Source: Gemmiger sp. An50 (GTDB taxonomy: Bacteria > Bacillota > Clostridia > Oscillospirales > Ruminococcaceae). Taken from it: a DNA stretch of 64,000 nt. The position numbers were made by a program, and so were the translations under genes. This document shows, one piece after another, positions 25,605-33,180 of this stretch (position 1 is its first letter; each line of letters begins with the position of its first letter). The stretch lies in NCBI RefSeq assembly GCF_002161595.1, contig NZ_NFID01000020.1, forward strand, positions 1 through 64,000. The letters run 5' to 3'. Under the pieces are notes generated by a model. That model did not search any database and had not been told where the DNA came from. It saw nothing but the letters and a program-made list of their open reading frames with translations.

Positions 25605-27046
25605 ACGGTTTTGTCCCCCTTTGCCTGTTTTGTCCGGCCGGTGAGCAGGATGCTCGCCGCCCCCTCCTGCGGGATGTCCAGCGGGCTCCTGCCCAGCTCG
25701 CGGCTCAGGATCTCCATCACGCGGGGACCGCAGAAGCCGCCCTGGCAGCGGCCCATGCCCGCGCCCACCCGGCGCTTGACCCCGTCGATGCTGCGGGGCG
25801 GGATAGCCGTATGGCAGGCGGCGATGATCTCGCCCTCGGTCACCGTCTCGCATCGGCAGATCACCCGGCCATAGGAAGGCTGGCGGGCGATGAGCGCCGC
25901 CTTTTCCTCGCCGGTCAGTTCCTTAAAACGTACACGCTTGCGGGTGGTCACCGGGTCTGGCTTATCCGTCAAAACAAGGCCCGCCCGCTCGAGCAGGGCC
26001 GCGGCCTCCTCGCCCACCGCTGCGGCGGCGGAAAGGCCCGGGCTCTTCATGCCCGCCAGGTCCAGCATGCCGGGGGCCGCCCACTGGATGACGAAGTCCG
26101 GCCGGTCGGTGTTGGCCCGGATGCCCGCAAAGTTGCGGATGCAGGCGGAAAGATCCACGCCGGGCACGCTCTTGCGGGCGCTCTGGGCCACCTGGGCAAG
26201 GCCCATGGCGGTGGTGGCGGTATCGGCGGAATCCGCAATGTCCTGAGCGTTGGGGCCGACGATCAGATTGCCGTGCACCGTGGGGGCCACCAGCACGCCC
26301 TTGCCCGCGGCGGTGGGGCACTGGAAGATGACCCGGCCCACGGTGCTGCCGGCGGATTTGTCCAGCAGGTAATACTCGCCCCGGCAGGGTTTGGTGACAA
26401 AATTCTCCGGCGCGGCCAGCGCGTGCACCGAGCCCGCGTCCACGCCGGCGGCGTTCACCACAAAGCGGGCTTCAAAGTCGCCCTTGGTGGTCTCGATCTT
26501 CCAGCCGCCCTCGATGGGAGCAAGGCCGGTGACCCGGGTTTCCAAGTGCAGGTCAGCCCCGTTTTGCACCGCGTTTTCCGCCATGGCCAGCGCAAACTCC
26601 CAAGGGCTCACGATGGCTGCGCTGGGCGCGTGCAGGGCGGCGGTGATCTCCGGCGAGAGATTCGGCTCCATTTCCCGGGCCTTTTCGCCGCTCAAAAGCT
26701 CCAGCCCCGGCACCCCGTTGGCGATGCCGTTTTCATAAAGTCGCTGCAGGGTTTTCTCCTGCTCGGGGCCGAAGGCCACCACAAAGCTGCCAATCTGCTT
26801 GTAGGGCACATCCAGCGCGGCGCAGATTTCCTTCGCCATTGCGCTGCCCCGAACATTGAGCGCCGCCATCCGGGTGCCCGGCTCCGGGTCGTAGCCCGCG
26901 TGCAGAATGGCGCTGTTGGCCTTGGTGGTGCCCATGGACACATCGTTTTCCGCTTCCAGGATCAGCACGCTGACCTGCTTTTTCGCCAGGTGGTATGCCA
27001 CCGCCGCGCCGGTCACGCCGCAGCCGATGATCGCCACATCTACCAT
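25601..27046 (-). CDS. glpA: Anaerobic glycerol-3-phosphate dehydrogenase-like flavoprotein
   Basis: 481 residues. The N-terminal DAO-type FAD domain starts VAIIGCGVTGAAVAYHLAK. The C-terminal BFD-like [2Fe-2S] domain has VICRCETVTEGE and GAGMGRCQGGFCGPRV, placing four cysteines. It would oxidise glycerol 3-phosphate to DHAP and pass electrons to the next two gene products. It lies 15 bp downstream of the membrane EEP gene. The symbol is by analogy; an L-2-hydroxyglutarate-oxidase-like name is sometimes used for this family. Confidence 0.85.
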   Translation of the reverse strand: MVDVAIIGCGVTGAAVAYHLAKKQVSVLILEAENDVSMGTTKANSAILHAGYDPEPGTRMAALNVRGSAMAKEICAALDVPYKQIGSFVVAFGPEQEKTLQRLYENGIANGVPGLELLSGEKAREMEPNLSPEITAALHAPSAAIVSPWEFALAMAENAVQNGADLHLETRVTGLAPIEGGWKIETTKGDFEARFVVNAAGVDAGSVHALAAPENFVTKPCRGEYYLLDKSAGSTVGRVIFQCPTAAGKGVLVAPTVHGNLIVGPNAQDIADSADTATTAMGLAQVAQSARKSVPGVDLSACIRNFAGIRANTDRPDFVIQWAAPGMLDLAGMKSPGLSAAAAVGEEAAALLERAGLVLTDKPDPVTTRKRVRFKELTGEEKAALIARQPSYGRVICRCETVTEGEIIAACHTAIPPRSIDGVKRRVGAGMGRCQGGFCGPRVMEILSRELGRSPLDIPQEGAASILLTGRTKQAKGDKTV

Positions 27047-27061
27047 AACTGTTTCCTCCTT

Positions 27062-28189
27062 TTATTCCGCAGCCTGACCCAGCCGGAAGGTGAGCTTCAC
27101 CGGGTTGTGGTCGCTGTAAGCAAAATTGGTGTCGATATTTTCCGCCGTGGCGGTGATGTTGTCCGAAACGAGAAACCCGTCCAGCACGGTGGTGTAGTTG
27201 ACCCCCGGCTCCCAGGGAATGTCTGCCGTGCGGCAGGTGGGGGTCTGGTACTCATTCTCCGCCCGCTGGAGGGAAAAGCCCTCGGGCAGGTCCTCATCGG
27301 TGAGCTGGGCCACCCAGCCCGGCAGCTGCTGGCCGCTTTCAAAGGCCTCGGCCATCCCCTCGCCCAGAGCGTGGTTGAAGTCGCCGCCCACGATCACGTA
27401 ATTGCCCTTTTGGTATTCGGTCTCCATCACGTCGCAGAGCATTTCCAGCTGGCGGGCCCGCACGGTGCCGCCCTCGTCGTAGGCGGACATGTGGCTGTTG
27501 ATGAGCACCAGCTCTCCCCCGCCCTCCACCGGGATGCGCAGCTGGGCAAAGCAGCGATCCAGGTCGGTAAATTTTACAAAGAAGCTCTCGTCCACCGGGT
27601 AGCTGCGGCGCACCGCTTCCTCCACCTGATACCGGCTGAAGGTGAGCAGGCCCGCATCCACCGCGCCGTGGGGGTCGTGGAAGGGGTAGAACAGGTACCG
27701 AGTGTGGAAGTTGGAGGCAAACACCGCGCCGTAACCGGGCAGCCCCTCTTTCAGCATGGCGCTCTGGTCCACCTGCCAGCTGCGGTGGGCATCCACGTCC
27801 ACCTCCTGCAAAAGCAGGAAGTCCACGTTCTGGGCGGCCACCGTATCCAGCGCGCCCCGGGTGTTGGCCAGCACCGCTTCCCGGCTTTTTGCCTTGCCCC
27901 ATTTGCCCTGCACCGGGGTGCCGTCCGCCATGGTGCCGGTGTCCATGAAGAAGCTGTAGTCCGGCCCGTAGGCGCCAAAGCCGATGTTGTAGGTCAGGGC
28001 GGTGTAGTCCTGCCCGGGGGCCAGCTGCCCGGTCTGGGGATTTTCCACTGTGAGAGTCTCGCCATCCGGAATGCGGTAATAGCCGGTTTGCAGGTAGAGC
28101 ACATACCCCCCCACCGCCAGCACCAGAGCCAGCACGAGCGCCAGCAGCGCCAGCCCGATTCGTTTGAACCATTTTCTTTGCTTTGTCAT
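27062..28189 (-). CDS. Membrane-anchored EEP-family phosphatase/nuclease-like protein
   Basis: About 375 residues. One N-terminal membrane helix follows KWFKRIG (LALLALVLALVLAVGGYVLY, about 10-29), so the catalytic domain is extracytoplasmic. EEP residues are present: TYNIGFG, LLQEVDVD, INSHMSAYD, GGDFNHA, VLDGFLVSDN and YSDHNPV. It is only 15 bp upstream of the glpA-like gene and downstream of the glp leader, so it is probably the first cistron of that operon. It could hydrolyse a phosphodiester outside the cell and feed glycerol phosphate in; that is speculation. ATG at 28189 or 28192. Confidence 0.85.
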   Translation of the reverse strand: MTKQRKWFKRIGLALLALVLALVLAVGGYVLYLQTGYYRIPDGETLTVENPQTGQLAPGQDYTALTYNIGFGAYGPDYSFFMDTGTMADGTPVQGKWGKAKSREAVLANTRGALDTVAAQNVDFLLLQEVDVDAHRSWQVDQSAMLKEGLPGYGAVFASNFHTRYLFYPFHDPHGAVDAGLLTFSRYQVEEAVRRSYPVDESFFVKFTDLDRCFAQLRIPVEGGGELVLINSHMSAYDEGGTVRARQLEMLCDVMETEYQKGNYVIVGGDFNHALGEGMAEAFESGQQLPGWVAQLTDEDLPEGFSLQRAENEYQTPTCRTADIPWEPGVNYTTVLDGFLVSDNITATAENIDTNFAYSDHNPVKLTFRLGQAAE

Positions 28190-28237
28190 CATGCACCTCG
28201 TTTTGATCGCTGAATTTCGGGGCAGGCGCGCCCAACT

Positions 28238-28410
28238 GGGCGGTGACACTGCCTTCCAGGTGGTGGAGCGCGCCGGAAAATTTTTTGCGGAATGAACCAA
28301 AAAGCGCAGGCAATCCTTTGTGGATTGGCGAGCATTTTTGGAAAATTCCACGGAAAATTTTGGTGCGATACGCCGCCTGAGCCGTCAGGCGTGAAGGCCG
28401 TGGCAGCACC
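28238..28410 (-). repeat. 172-bp-type inverted-repeat element, copy C (tandem pair)
   Basis: Full-length copy with variant ends, GGGCGGTGACACTGCC and GGCCGTGGCAGCACC. The core (GGAAAATTTTTTGCGGAATG) matches the family. The ATG-proximal end is about 50 bp before the EEP gene. Head-to-tail with copy D. Confidence 0.8.
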
Positions 28411-28414
28411 CAAT

Positions 28415-28587
28415 GGGCGGTGACACGGCCTTTCAGGTGGTGGAGCGCGCCGGAAATTTTTTGCGGAATGAACCAAAAAGCGCAGGCAATCCTTGGTGGC
28501 TTGGCGAGCATTTTTGGAAAATTCCACGGAAAATTTTGGTGCGATACGCCGCCTGAGCCGTCAGGCGTGAAGGCCGTGGCAGCGCCC
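28415..28587 (-). repeat. 172-bp-type inverted-repeat element, copy D (tandem pair)
   Basis: Nearly identical to copy C and separated from it by CAAT only. Similar CAACT and CAAAT flank the outer ends, consistent with insertion beside an existing copy or with duplication by recombination. Confidence 0.8.
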
Positions 28588-28590
28588 AAA

Positions 28591-28641
28591 TAAAAAAGAG
28601 CAACAGAAATACACCGTCATGGCGTTTGTTCTGCTGCTCTT
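28591..28641 (-). terminator. Leader terminator of the glp operon (GlpP target candidate)
   Basis: On the minus strand AAGAGCAGCAGAA (28629-28641) pairs with TTCTGTTGCTCTT (28596-28608) and is followed by TTTTTATTT. It lies about 80 nt into the transcript from the glp promoter, before any gene. This is the arrangement expected for GlpP-mediated antitermination, and glpP itself is divergent next door. Confidence 0.65.
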
Positions 28642-28724
28642 CACTCTTGCACAGGCCGGAGCCTGCCGAAAGCCCCGGGTATTTTTCTGGCGGCACGCGG
28701 GCCGCGTTTATTGGTCGTACTATT

Positions 28725-28754
28725 ATTATAGAGGCCGCTGCCGCCGGGGCGCAA
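28725..28754 (-). promoter_or_regulatory. Promoter of the glp operon
   Basis: Minus-strand TTGCGC (28749-28754), 18 bp, TATAAT (28725-28730). The resulting leader would run through the terminator and then the two repeat copies before reaching the EEP gene at 28189, a leader of more than 500 nt. Confidence 0.6.
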
Positions 28755-28807
28755 TGGGCAGACCCGCAAAAATTATCCCCGGCTTTTTGTGCCATGCGCA
28801 CAAAGCG

Positions 28808-28837
28808 TTGTGGGGCCCGGCTTTGGGGTGCTATAAT
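28808..28837 (+). promoter_or_regulatory. Promoter of glpP
   Basis: TTGTGG (28808-28813), 18 bp, TATAAT (28832-28837). It is followed by AAAAGAGGATG and the glpP start. Confidence 0.6.
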
Positions 28838-28869
28838 AGGTATCATCACAAACGAAAAGAGGATGCCCC

Positions 28870-29436
28870 ATGATCACCCCGCTGCCCGCTCTGCTGGAGG
28901 AAAACCCCATCATCATCGCCATCAAGGACGAGGAGGGTCTTGCCCGCTGCCTTCAAAACCCGAAGCCGGTGGTGTTCGTGCTGTACGGCTCGGTGGTGAG
29001 CATCCCGGACATCGTCCGGCGGCTGAAGAAGGCGGGCAAGACCGTTTTTGTGGACGTGGACCTGCTGGACGGCCTTTCCGCCCGGGAGGCGGCGGTGGAA
29101 TACCTGGTCGGGGCCACCGAGGCGGACGGGGTCATCAGCACCAAGGCGGCGCTGGTGCGGCGGGCCAAGGCCCTGGGGCTTGCGGGGGTGTACCGCACCT
29201 TCCTTTTGGATAACATGGCCCTGCAAAGCCTGCGCAAAAGCGGCGGCAGCCAGTGGGCGGACTTCATCGAGATTCTGCCCGGCCTGATGCCCAAGCTCAT
29301 CGCCCGCTTAAGCCATGAACTGAACGCGCCGCTCATCGCCAGCGGCTTGATCGCCGACAAGCAGGATGTGATCGACGCACTGGGCGCGGGCGCGGTGGCG
29401 GTGTCCAGCACCTGCCCGGCGGTGTGGGAGCTGTAA
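28870..29436 (+). CDS. glpP: Glycerol-3-phosphate responsive antiterminator
   Basis: 188 residues, TIM-barrel-like antiterminator family. Recognisable segments are NPIIIAIKDEEGL, the FVDVDLLDGLS strand/loop, GVISTKAAL, FIEILPGLMPKLI and LIASGLIADKQDV. In Bacillus the protein, bound to glycerol 3-phosphate, lets RNA polymerase pass the glp leader terminator. Here it is divergent from the glp operon, whose leader contains such a hairpin. It ends 5 bp from the convergent XRE gene. Confidence 0.92.
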   Translation: MITPLPALLEENPIIIAIKDEEGLARCLQNPKPVVFVLYGSVVSIPDIVRRLKKAGKTVFVDVDLLDGLSAREAAVEYLVGATEADGVISTKAALVRRAKALGLAGVYRTFLLDNMALQSLRKSGGSQWADFIEILPGLMPKLIARLSHELNAPLIASGLIADKQDVIDALGAGAVAVSSTCPAVWEL

Positions 29437-29441
29437 CGCCG

Positions 29442-29921
29442 TTACAGCCGCCGGTATTCCCGCACGATGCACACTCCACCTGCCCCGGCCATTCCGATGC
29501 CCAGCACCAGCAGCCACACCCGCCAGGTGCAGAACAGATGGCTGGCGTACGGCCCCAGCGCTGTATACCAGGTCTGATAGGGCTGCTGGCTTTCGATGAA
29601 GGCAAACAGCAGTGCCGCCACCACCAGCAGCACGCCTGCCGCCGCCAGCACCACAGCCGCCGCCATGCGGAAATGCGTCTTTGCCCGCCGGGATTGCTCC
29701 CGGCCGTCCGGCTGCGCCGGGCTTTGGGCGCCGAACAGCAGGGTGTCGGCGCTGACCGAAAAGACACCGCACAGCTGTTCAAACTTTTCCAGATCCGGCC
29801 GGGCCTCCCCGGTCTCCCAGCGGGAGATCGTCTGCCGGCTCACGCCCATGCACTCAGCCAGCTTTTCCTGTGAAAGTCCCGCCTGCTTGCGGCAGGCTGC
29901 GATTCGTTTTGCAAGACTCAT
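29442..29921 (-). CDS. XRE-family regulator with two membrane segments
   Basis: 159 residues. An N-terminal Cro/C1 HTH (RKQAGLSQEKLAECMGVSRQ then TISRWETG) is followed by PDLEKFEQL, a linker and two hydrophobic helices (about 83-105 and 128-148). Membrane-tethered XRE proteins of this kind are common in clostridia; target unknown. The start at 29921 follows GAGGGCGAC. Confidence 0.85.
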   Translation of the reverse strand: MSLAKRIAACRKQAGLSQEKLAECMGVSRQTISRWETGEARPDLEKFEQLCGVFSVSADTLLFGAQSPAQPDGREQSRRAKTHFRMAAAVVLAAAGVLLVVAALLFAFIESQQPYQTWYTALGPYASHLFCTWRVWLLVLGIGMAGAGGVCIVREYRRL

Positions 29922-30030
29922 TCCGTCGCCCTCCTTTTTGTCTCCATCATAGCAGAGCGATGGGAATTTTTCCAGCACACCGGGCGGGAATTTCGCCCGC
30001 CGGATGCGTCATCCTGCCCGAGCATGCACA

Positions 30031-30066
30031 AAAAAAGGGCCCCGGCCAGCTGGCCGGGGCCCTTTT
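30031..30066 (-). terminator. Terminator of hsp20
   Basis: Perfect palindrome AAGGGCCCCGGCCAG/CTGGCCGGGGCCCTT with TTTTTT on the minus-strand 3' side. Confidence 0.88.
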
Positions 30067-30099
30067 CTGCTTTTCTGCCGCGGGGGCTCTGCTCTGCGC

Positions 30100-30528
30100 T
30101 TAGCCCTCGATCTGGATGCTGCGGGAGGCGGGGGCTACCTCGCCCTTCTTGGGCAGAGTCAGCTCCAGAATGCCGTTGTTGTAGGCGGCCTTGATGGCGG
30201 TGGTGTCGATGCCGCTCACGTCGAAGCTCCGGCTGAAGGAACCGAACTTCCGTTCCCGGCGCACGTAGTTGCCTTTTTCGTCCTTCTCGCCGCTCTCGGA
30301 GTTGTGGCGGGCGGTGATCATCAGGTTATCGCCGTTCAGGTCGATGGCGATGTCCTCCTTGTTGAAGCCGGGCAGCTCCGCCTCCATCAGGTAGGCATCG
30401 CCCTTATCCTGAATGTCGCAGCGGAACTGACTCATATCGCCGAAACCGGTGAACAGGCTGCGCTCCATGTTATCCAGATAGTTGAACAAACTGTTTTCTT
30501 CACGGCCAAACGGAATCATACCAAACAT
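30100..30528 (-). CDS. Small heat-shock protein, Hsp20/alpha-crystallin family
   Basis: 142 residues. The alpha-crystallin domain runs about 35-135: CDIQDKGDAYLMEAELPGF, then NKEDIAIDLNGDNLMITA, RRERKFGSFSRSFDV and the closing NGILELTLPKK (the GxLxL signature). The ATG at 30528 follows GGAGC; the long in-frame extension is simply repeat copy E and is rejected. A perfect CIRCE operator lies about 390 bp upstream, with copy E between. Confidence 0.93.
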   Translation of the reverse strand: MFGMIPFGREENSLFNYLDNMERSLFTGFGDMSQFRCDIQDKGDAYLMEAELPGFNKEDIAIDLNGDNLMITARHNSESGEKDEKGNYVRRERKFGSFSRSFDVSGIDTTAIKAAYNNGILELTLPKKGEVAPASRSIQIEG

Positions 30529-30573
30529 AAATTGCTCCTTTGCTCCGCGCCATTTGAAATGGATTTTTATTGT

Positions 30574-30745
30574 GGCAGCACGGTGCAATTCCAGGTGGTG
30601 AAGCGCGCGGGAAAATTTTTTGCGGAATGAACCCAAAAGCACAGACAAGCCTTGGTGGCTTGGCGAGCATTTTGGGAAAATTCCACGGAAAATTTTGGCG
30701 CGATACGCCGCCTGAGCCGGCAGGCGTGAATTGTACGGTGTTGCC
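30574..30745 (-). repeat. 172-bp inverted-repeat element, copy E
   Basis: Ends GGCAGCACGGTGCAATTCC and GTGAATTGTACGGTGTTGCC; exactly 172 bp. It lies in the 5' region of hsp20, between the gene and the CIRCE operator. Confidence 0.85.
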
Positions 30746-30751
30746 ACCGAA

Positions 30752-30789
30752 AAAGCGGTGCGCATGGTACGCGGGGGCTGCACCGCTTT
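30752..30789. repeat. Hairpin with 10-bp perfect stem
   Basis: AAAGCGGTGC (30752-30761) and GCACCGCTTT (30780-30789). On the minus strand two more T follow the stem, making it a weak terminator at most. It lies between CIRCE and copy E. Confidence 0.5.
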
Positions 30790-30917
30790 GTCAATTGGAA
30801 TTGTCCGGGTCGGCTTCCAAGGGCCTTTGTCCTTGGCTCCCGTTCCTTTTTGACAACTCTATTCTACCGCCGGTTTGTGACATAAAATCGGTTGATTTAT
30901 GAACATTTTGTTAATTA

Positions 30918-30944
30918 TTAGCACTCTACGGCTTAGAGTGCTAA
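30918..30944. promoter_or_regulatory. CIRCE operator (HrcA site)
   Basis: TTAGCACTC-N9-GAGTGCTAA, a perfect match to the CIRCE consensus bound by HrcA in Firmicutes. The nearest heat-shock gene is hsp20 at 30528 on the minus strand. A possible plus-strand promoter, TTGTGA-17-TATGAA (about 30876-30904), just precedes it but leads to no chaperone gene. The rest of 30790-31020 shows no gene. Confidence 0.85.
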
Positions 30945-31024
30945 TTTATTTTTTTCGCCCTCTCTTCCATAGATTTTTGTCGCAATCCTTCCCCTTCCCA
31001 CCCTGCCGCCGGATGCCCGGCCGC

Positions 31025-31073
31025 TTGACAAGTATATCGGCACCTGATATAGTTATATCGAAAGACGATATAA
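31025..31073 (+). promoter_or_regulatory. padR promoter and operator
   Basis: TTGACA (31025-31030), 17 bp, TATAGT (31048-31053), immediately followed by the perfect inverted repeat TTATATCG-aaaga-CGATATAA (31053-31073), which covers the start site. A further GTATATCG half-site sits in the spacer. Most likely autoregulation by the PadR protein. Confidence 0.75.
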
Positions 31074-31106
31074 CGCTTGCCGAGCAAGCAAAAAGGAGGG
31101 CCGCAG

Positions 31107-31427
31107 ATGAACGAACACATCGCACTGACCGAGGCCTTTTATTACATTCTGCTTTCGCTGTATCAGCCGCTGCACGGCTACGGCATCATGCAGAAGACCG
31201 AGGAATTTTCCGGCGGGCGGGTGCGGCTGGCGGCGGGCACTTTGTACGGCGCGCTGAACACCCTGCAGGACAAGGGCTGGATCGAGGCGCTGCCCTGCAC
31301 CCCGGGCAGTCGGAAAAAGGAATACCGCATCACGGCCGCGGGCCGCGCCGCCGTGGAGAGCGAGCTGGCCCGGCTGCGGGAGCTGGTAAAAAACGGCGAA
31401 CAGGTCACAGGAGGGAATCCGGTATGA
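31107..31427 (+). CDS. PadR-family transcriptional regulator
   Basis: 106 residues. Winged helix: ALTEAFYYILLSLYQPLHGYGIM, then AGTLYGALNTLQDKGWIEA and KKEYRITAAG, the standard PadR signature, with a short C-terminal helix (the PadR-s2 subfamily). The ATG at 31107 follows AAGGAGGG. It overlaps the DUF2812 gene by 4 bp; PadR/DUF2812 pairs are common, the DUF2812 protein being a membrane effector of unknown role. Confidence 0.93.
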   Translation: MNEHIALTEAFYYILLSLYQPLHGYGIMQKTEEFSGGRVRLAAGTLYGALNTLQDKGWIEALPCTPGSRKKEYRITAAGRAAVESELARLRELVKNGEQVTGGNPV

Positions 31428-31933
31428 AAAAGATCATCCACCGCACGTTTTTTGTCTGGAACTTTGAAAAGGAGATCGCCTGGCTGAACGAGATGAGCCG
31501 CCAGGGCTGGCAGCTGTGCCGGGCGGGGGTTTTCGTGTATGAATTCGAGCAGGGTGAGCCGGGCGAATACCAGTACCAGCTGCAGCTGCTGCGCAAGGCC
31601 GATCCGGACTACCTGGCCTTTCTGGAGGAGACCGGCATCCAGGTGGTGGGCCGCTGCCTGAACTGGATCTACCTGAAAAAGAAATCGGACGGCCAGCCCT
31701 TTGAAATCTTCTCGGACCTGGAGGGCGTGCTGCGCCATCTGGACGGCGTGCTGGCCCTCTGCGGCGTGATCATGGCGGTTAACGTGCTGCCCGGCTTTGC
31801 CAATCTGGCCAACAGCCATCTGCAACAGCTCAGCTGGCTGAACCTGGCGCTGGCCGCCGTGGGCGCCTTCGGCTTCTGCAAGCTGTATTTCCGCCGCCGG
31901 GCGCTGGCCGCTCAAAAAGACCTGCACCGCTGA
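31424..31933 (+). CDS. DUF2812 membrane protein
   Basis: 169 residues. The N-terminal soluble part has the DUF2812 pattern FFVWNFEKEIAWLNEMSRQG, then GWQLCRAGVFVYEFEQ. Two C-terminal hydrophobic segments follow (about 110-125 and 139-155) and a basic tail. It starts inside the padR stop codon (ATGA), so it is translated in step with the regulator. Function unknown. Confidence 0.88.
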   Translation: MKKIIHRTFFVWNFEKEIAWLNEMSRQGWQLCRAGVFVYEFEQGEPGEYQYQLQLLRKADPDYLAFLEETGIQVVGRCLNWIYLKKKSDGQPFEIFSDLEGVLRHLDGVLALCGVIMAVNVLPGFANLANSHLQQLSWLNLALAAVGAFGFCKLYFRRRALAAQKDLHR

Positions 31934-32002
31934 CCGTTGCCCCGCCCCGCTCTCCGGAGCTATAATATAATAAGAAAAATCCAAAAATGCAGGTGTGCAA
32001 TC

Positions 32003-32377
32003 ATGACCGACGACGAGCTGCTGTTTTTTGATTCCATGCCCCAAATGCTGCCCATCTACGAGGCGTTTTGCCAAGGGCTTGCGGACCGGGGCCTTGCCTT
32101 CACCGCCAAGGTGAGCCGCACCCAGATCTCGCTGCGCAACCGGTATGTGTTCGCGGCGGTGTCGCTGCCCTGGCGCAAGGTGAAGGGCTGGCCGGAGGAA
32201 TACCTGCTGGTGAGCCTGGGGCTTTCCTATCACAAGGAGTCCCCCCGGGTGGCGGTGGCCACCGAGCCCTACCCCAACCGCTGGACCCACCACATCCTGC
32301 TCACGACCTCCAAAGAGGTGGACGCCGAGCTGCTGGACTGGACCGAAGAGGCCTACCGGTTCGCCCTCATCAAGTGA
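32003..32377 (+). CDS. DUF5655-like protein
   Basis: 124 residues, soluble. FTAKVSRTQISLRNRYVFAA and then VSLPWRK, followed by VATEPYPNRWTHHILL, resemble the DUF5655 domain. The family has no known activity. It starts at the ATG at 32003 with a modest AGGTG site, about 70 bp after the DUF2812 gene, so it may be read from the same promoter. Confidence 0.65.
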   Translation: MTDDELLFFDSMPQMLPIYEAFCQGLADRGLAFTAKVSRTQISLRNRYVFAAVSLPWRKVKGWPEEYLLVSLGLSYHKESPRVAVATEPYPNRWTHHILLTTSKEVDAELLDWTEEAYRFALIK

Positions 32378-32482
32378 TGTTAACAAACCGGGCGAAACCG
32401 GCAGGTTTGGTTGGTGGCCTTTTGGCGCGGTTGGCGGTATACTGAAAGGGCAGAAAATCAAACACAACAGGAGGTTTTGCCC

Positions 32483-32932
32483 ATGAGCTTTGCAAGCGGT
32501 TTGTATCACGCCCGCAAAAAGAGCGGTCTTTCCCAGGAGGATGTGGCCGGAAAGCTGGGGGTTTCCCGCCAGACCATCTCCAAGTGGGAGACCGGAGAGA
32601 CCCTGCCGGACATCCGCCAGTCCAAGCGGCTGGCCGTTTTGTACCACATCACGCTGGACGAGCTGGTGGAATACGATTTTGACGAGCAGCAGGCCCGGGA
32701 GATGATCGACAGCGTGAGCGAGGAGGCCCAGGCCAAGATCGACTGGAACAAGGTATGGAGCAAGAAATACCCGGTGCTGGCCACCTACCACAAGACGGTG
32801 CGCATCCAGGACTACGCCCCCCAGCTGCGGGAGATGCTCACCCAGCTGCAGGTGGAATACGGCTACAACACCACCGACGCACTGCTGGTATTAAAGGACA
32901 TTCTGGCCCGGGTCTGGAAGGGCCAGATGTGA
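32483..32932 (+). CDS. XRE-family transcriptional regulator
   Basis: 149 residues. The N-terminal HTH is KSGLSQEDVAGKLGVSRQTI then SKWETGETLPDIRQ, with LDELVEYD after it. The C-terminal part (about 75-149) is soluble and helical with no recognised sensor domain. RBS CAGGAGG. The next small gene follows by 20 bp, suggesting a two-gene unit. Confidence 0.88.
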   Translation: MSFASGLYHARKKSGLSQEDVAGKLGVSRQTISKWETGETLPDIRQSKRLAVLYHITLDELVEYDFDEQQAREMIDSVSEEAQAKIDWNKVWSKKYPVLATYHKTVRIQDYAPQLREMLTQLQVEYGYNTTDALLVLKDILARVWKGQM

Positions 32933-32952
32933 TATTTGAGAGAGGACACCCC

Positions 32953-33159
32953 ATGGACTACACCCGCGACGAGCTGGCCGAGGCAAAGCGCCAGATCGAC
33001 TCCACCCTGCACAAGCTTCGCCAGACGGTGAAGACCTTTGAAGCAAAGGAAGACCCGGCCCGCTACAAATCCCAGCTCACGCTGGCAAAACGGCGCATCG
33101 AGGCCTTCACCATCGCAAACGAGCTGATTCAGCGGGAGCTGGACACGCTGAACCGGTAA
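32953..33159 (+). CDS. Small helical protein of unknown function
   Basis: 68 residues, highly charged and probably all helical: DYTRDELAEAKRQIDSTLHK, then TLAKRRIEAFTIANELIQREL. Very similar short proteins occur in many clostridia, as far as I recall, without known function. ATG after GAGAGGACACCCC. Its stop codon is in the same frame as the TetR-like gene that follows, 24 bp before that gene's GTG. Confidence 0.75.
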   Translation: MDYTRDELAEAKRQIDSTLHKLRQTVKTFEAKEDPARYKSQLTLAKRRIEAFTIANELIQRELDTLNR

Positions 33160-33180
33160 TTTTACCGCAGCCGGGGCAAT

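Noticed and set aside
25529-28213. An 894-codon plus-strand frame opposite the glp genes
   Set aside because: It is antisense to clearly recognisable FAD proteins and the EEP protein; composition is that of a shadow frame.
31077-31106. Longer PadR start
   Set aside because: The extra ten codons cover the AAGGAGGG ribosome site and the operator's downstream flank.
31178-32791. A 537-codon minus-strand frame across padR, DUF2812, DUF5655 and XRE genes
   Set aside because: It covers four recognisable plus-strand genes with good ribosome sites and has no recognisable domain.
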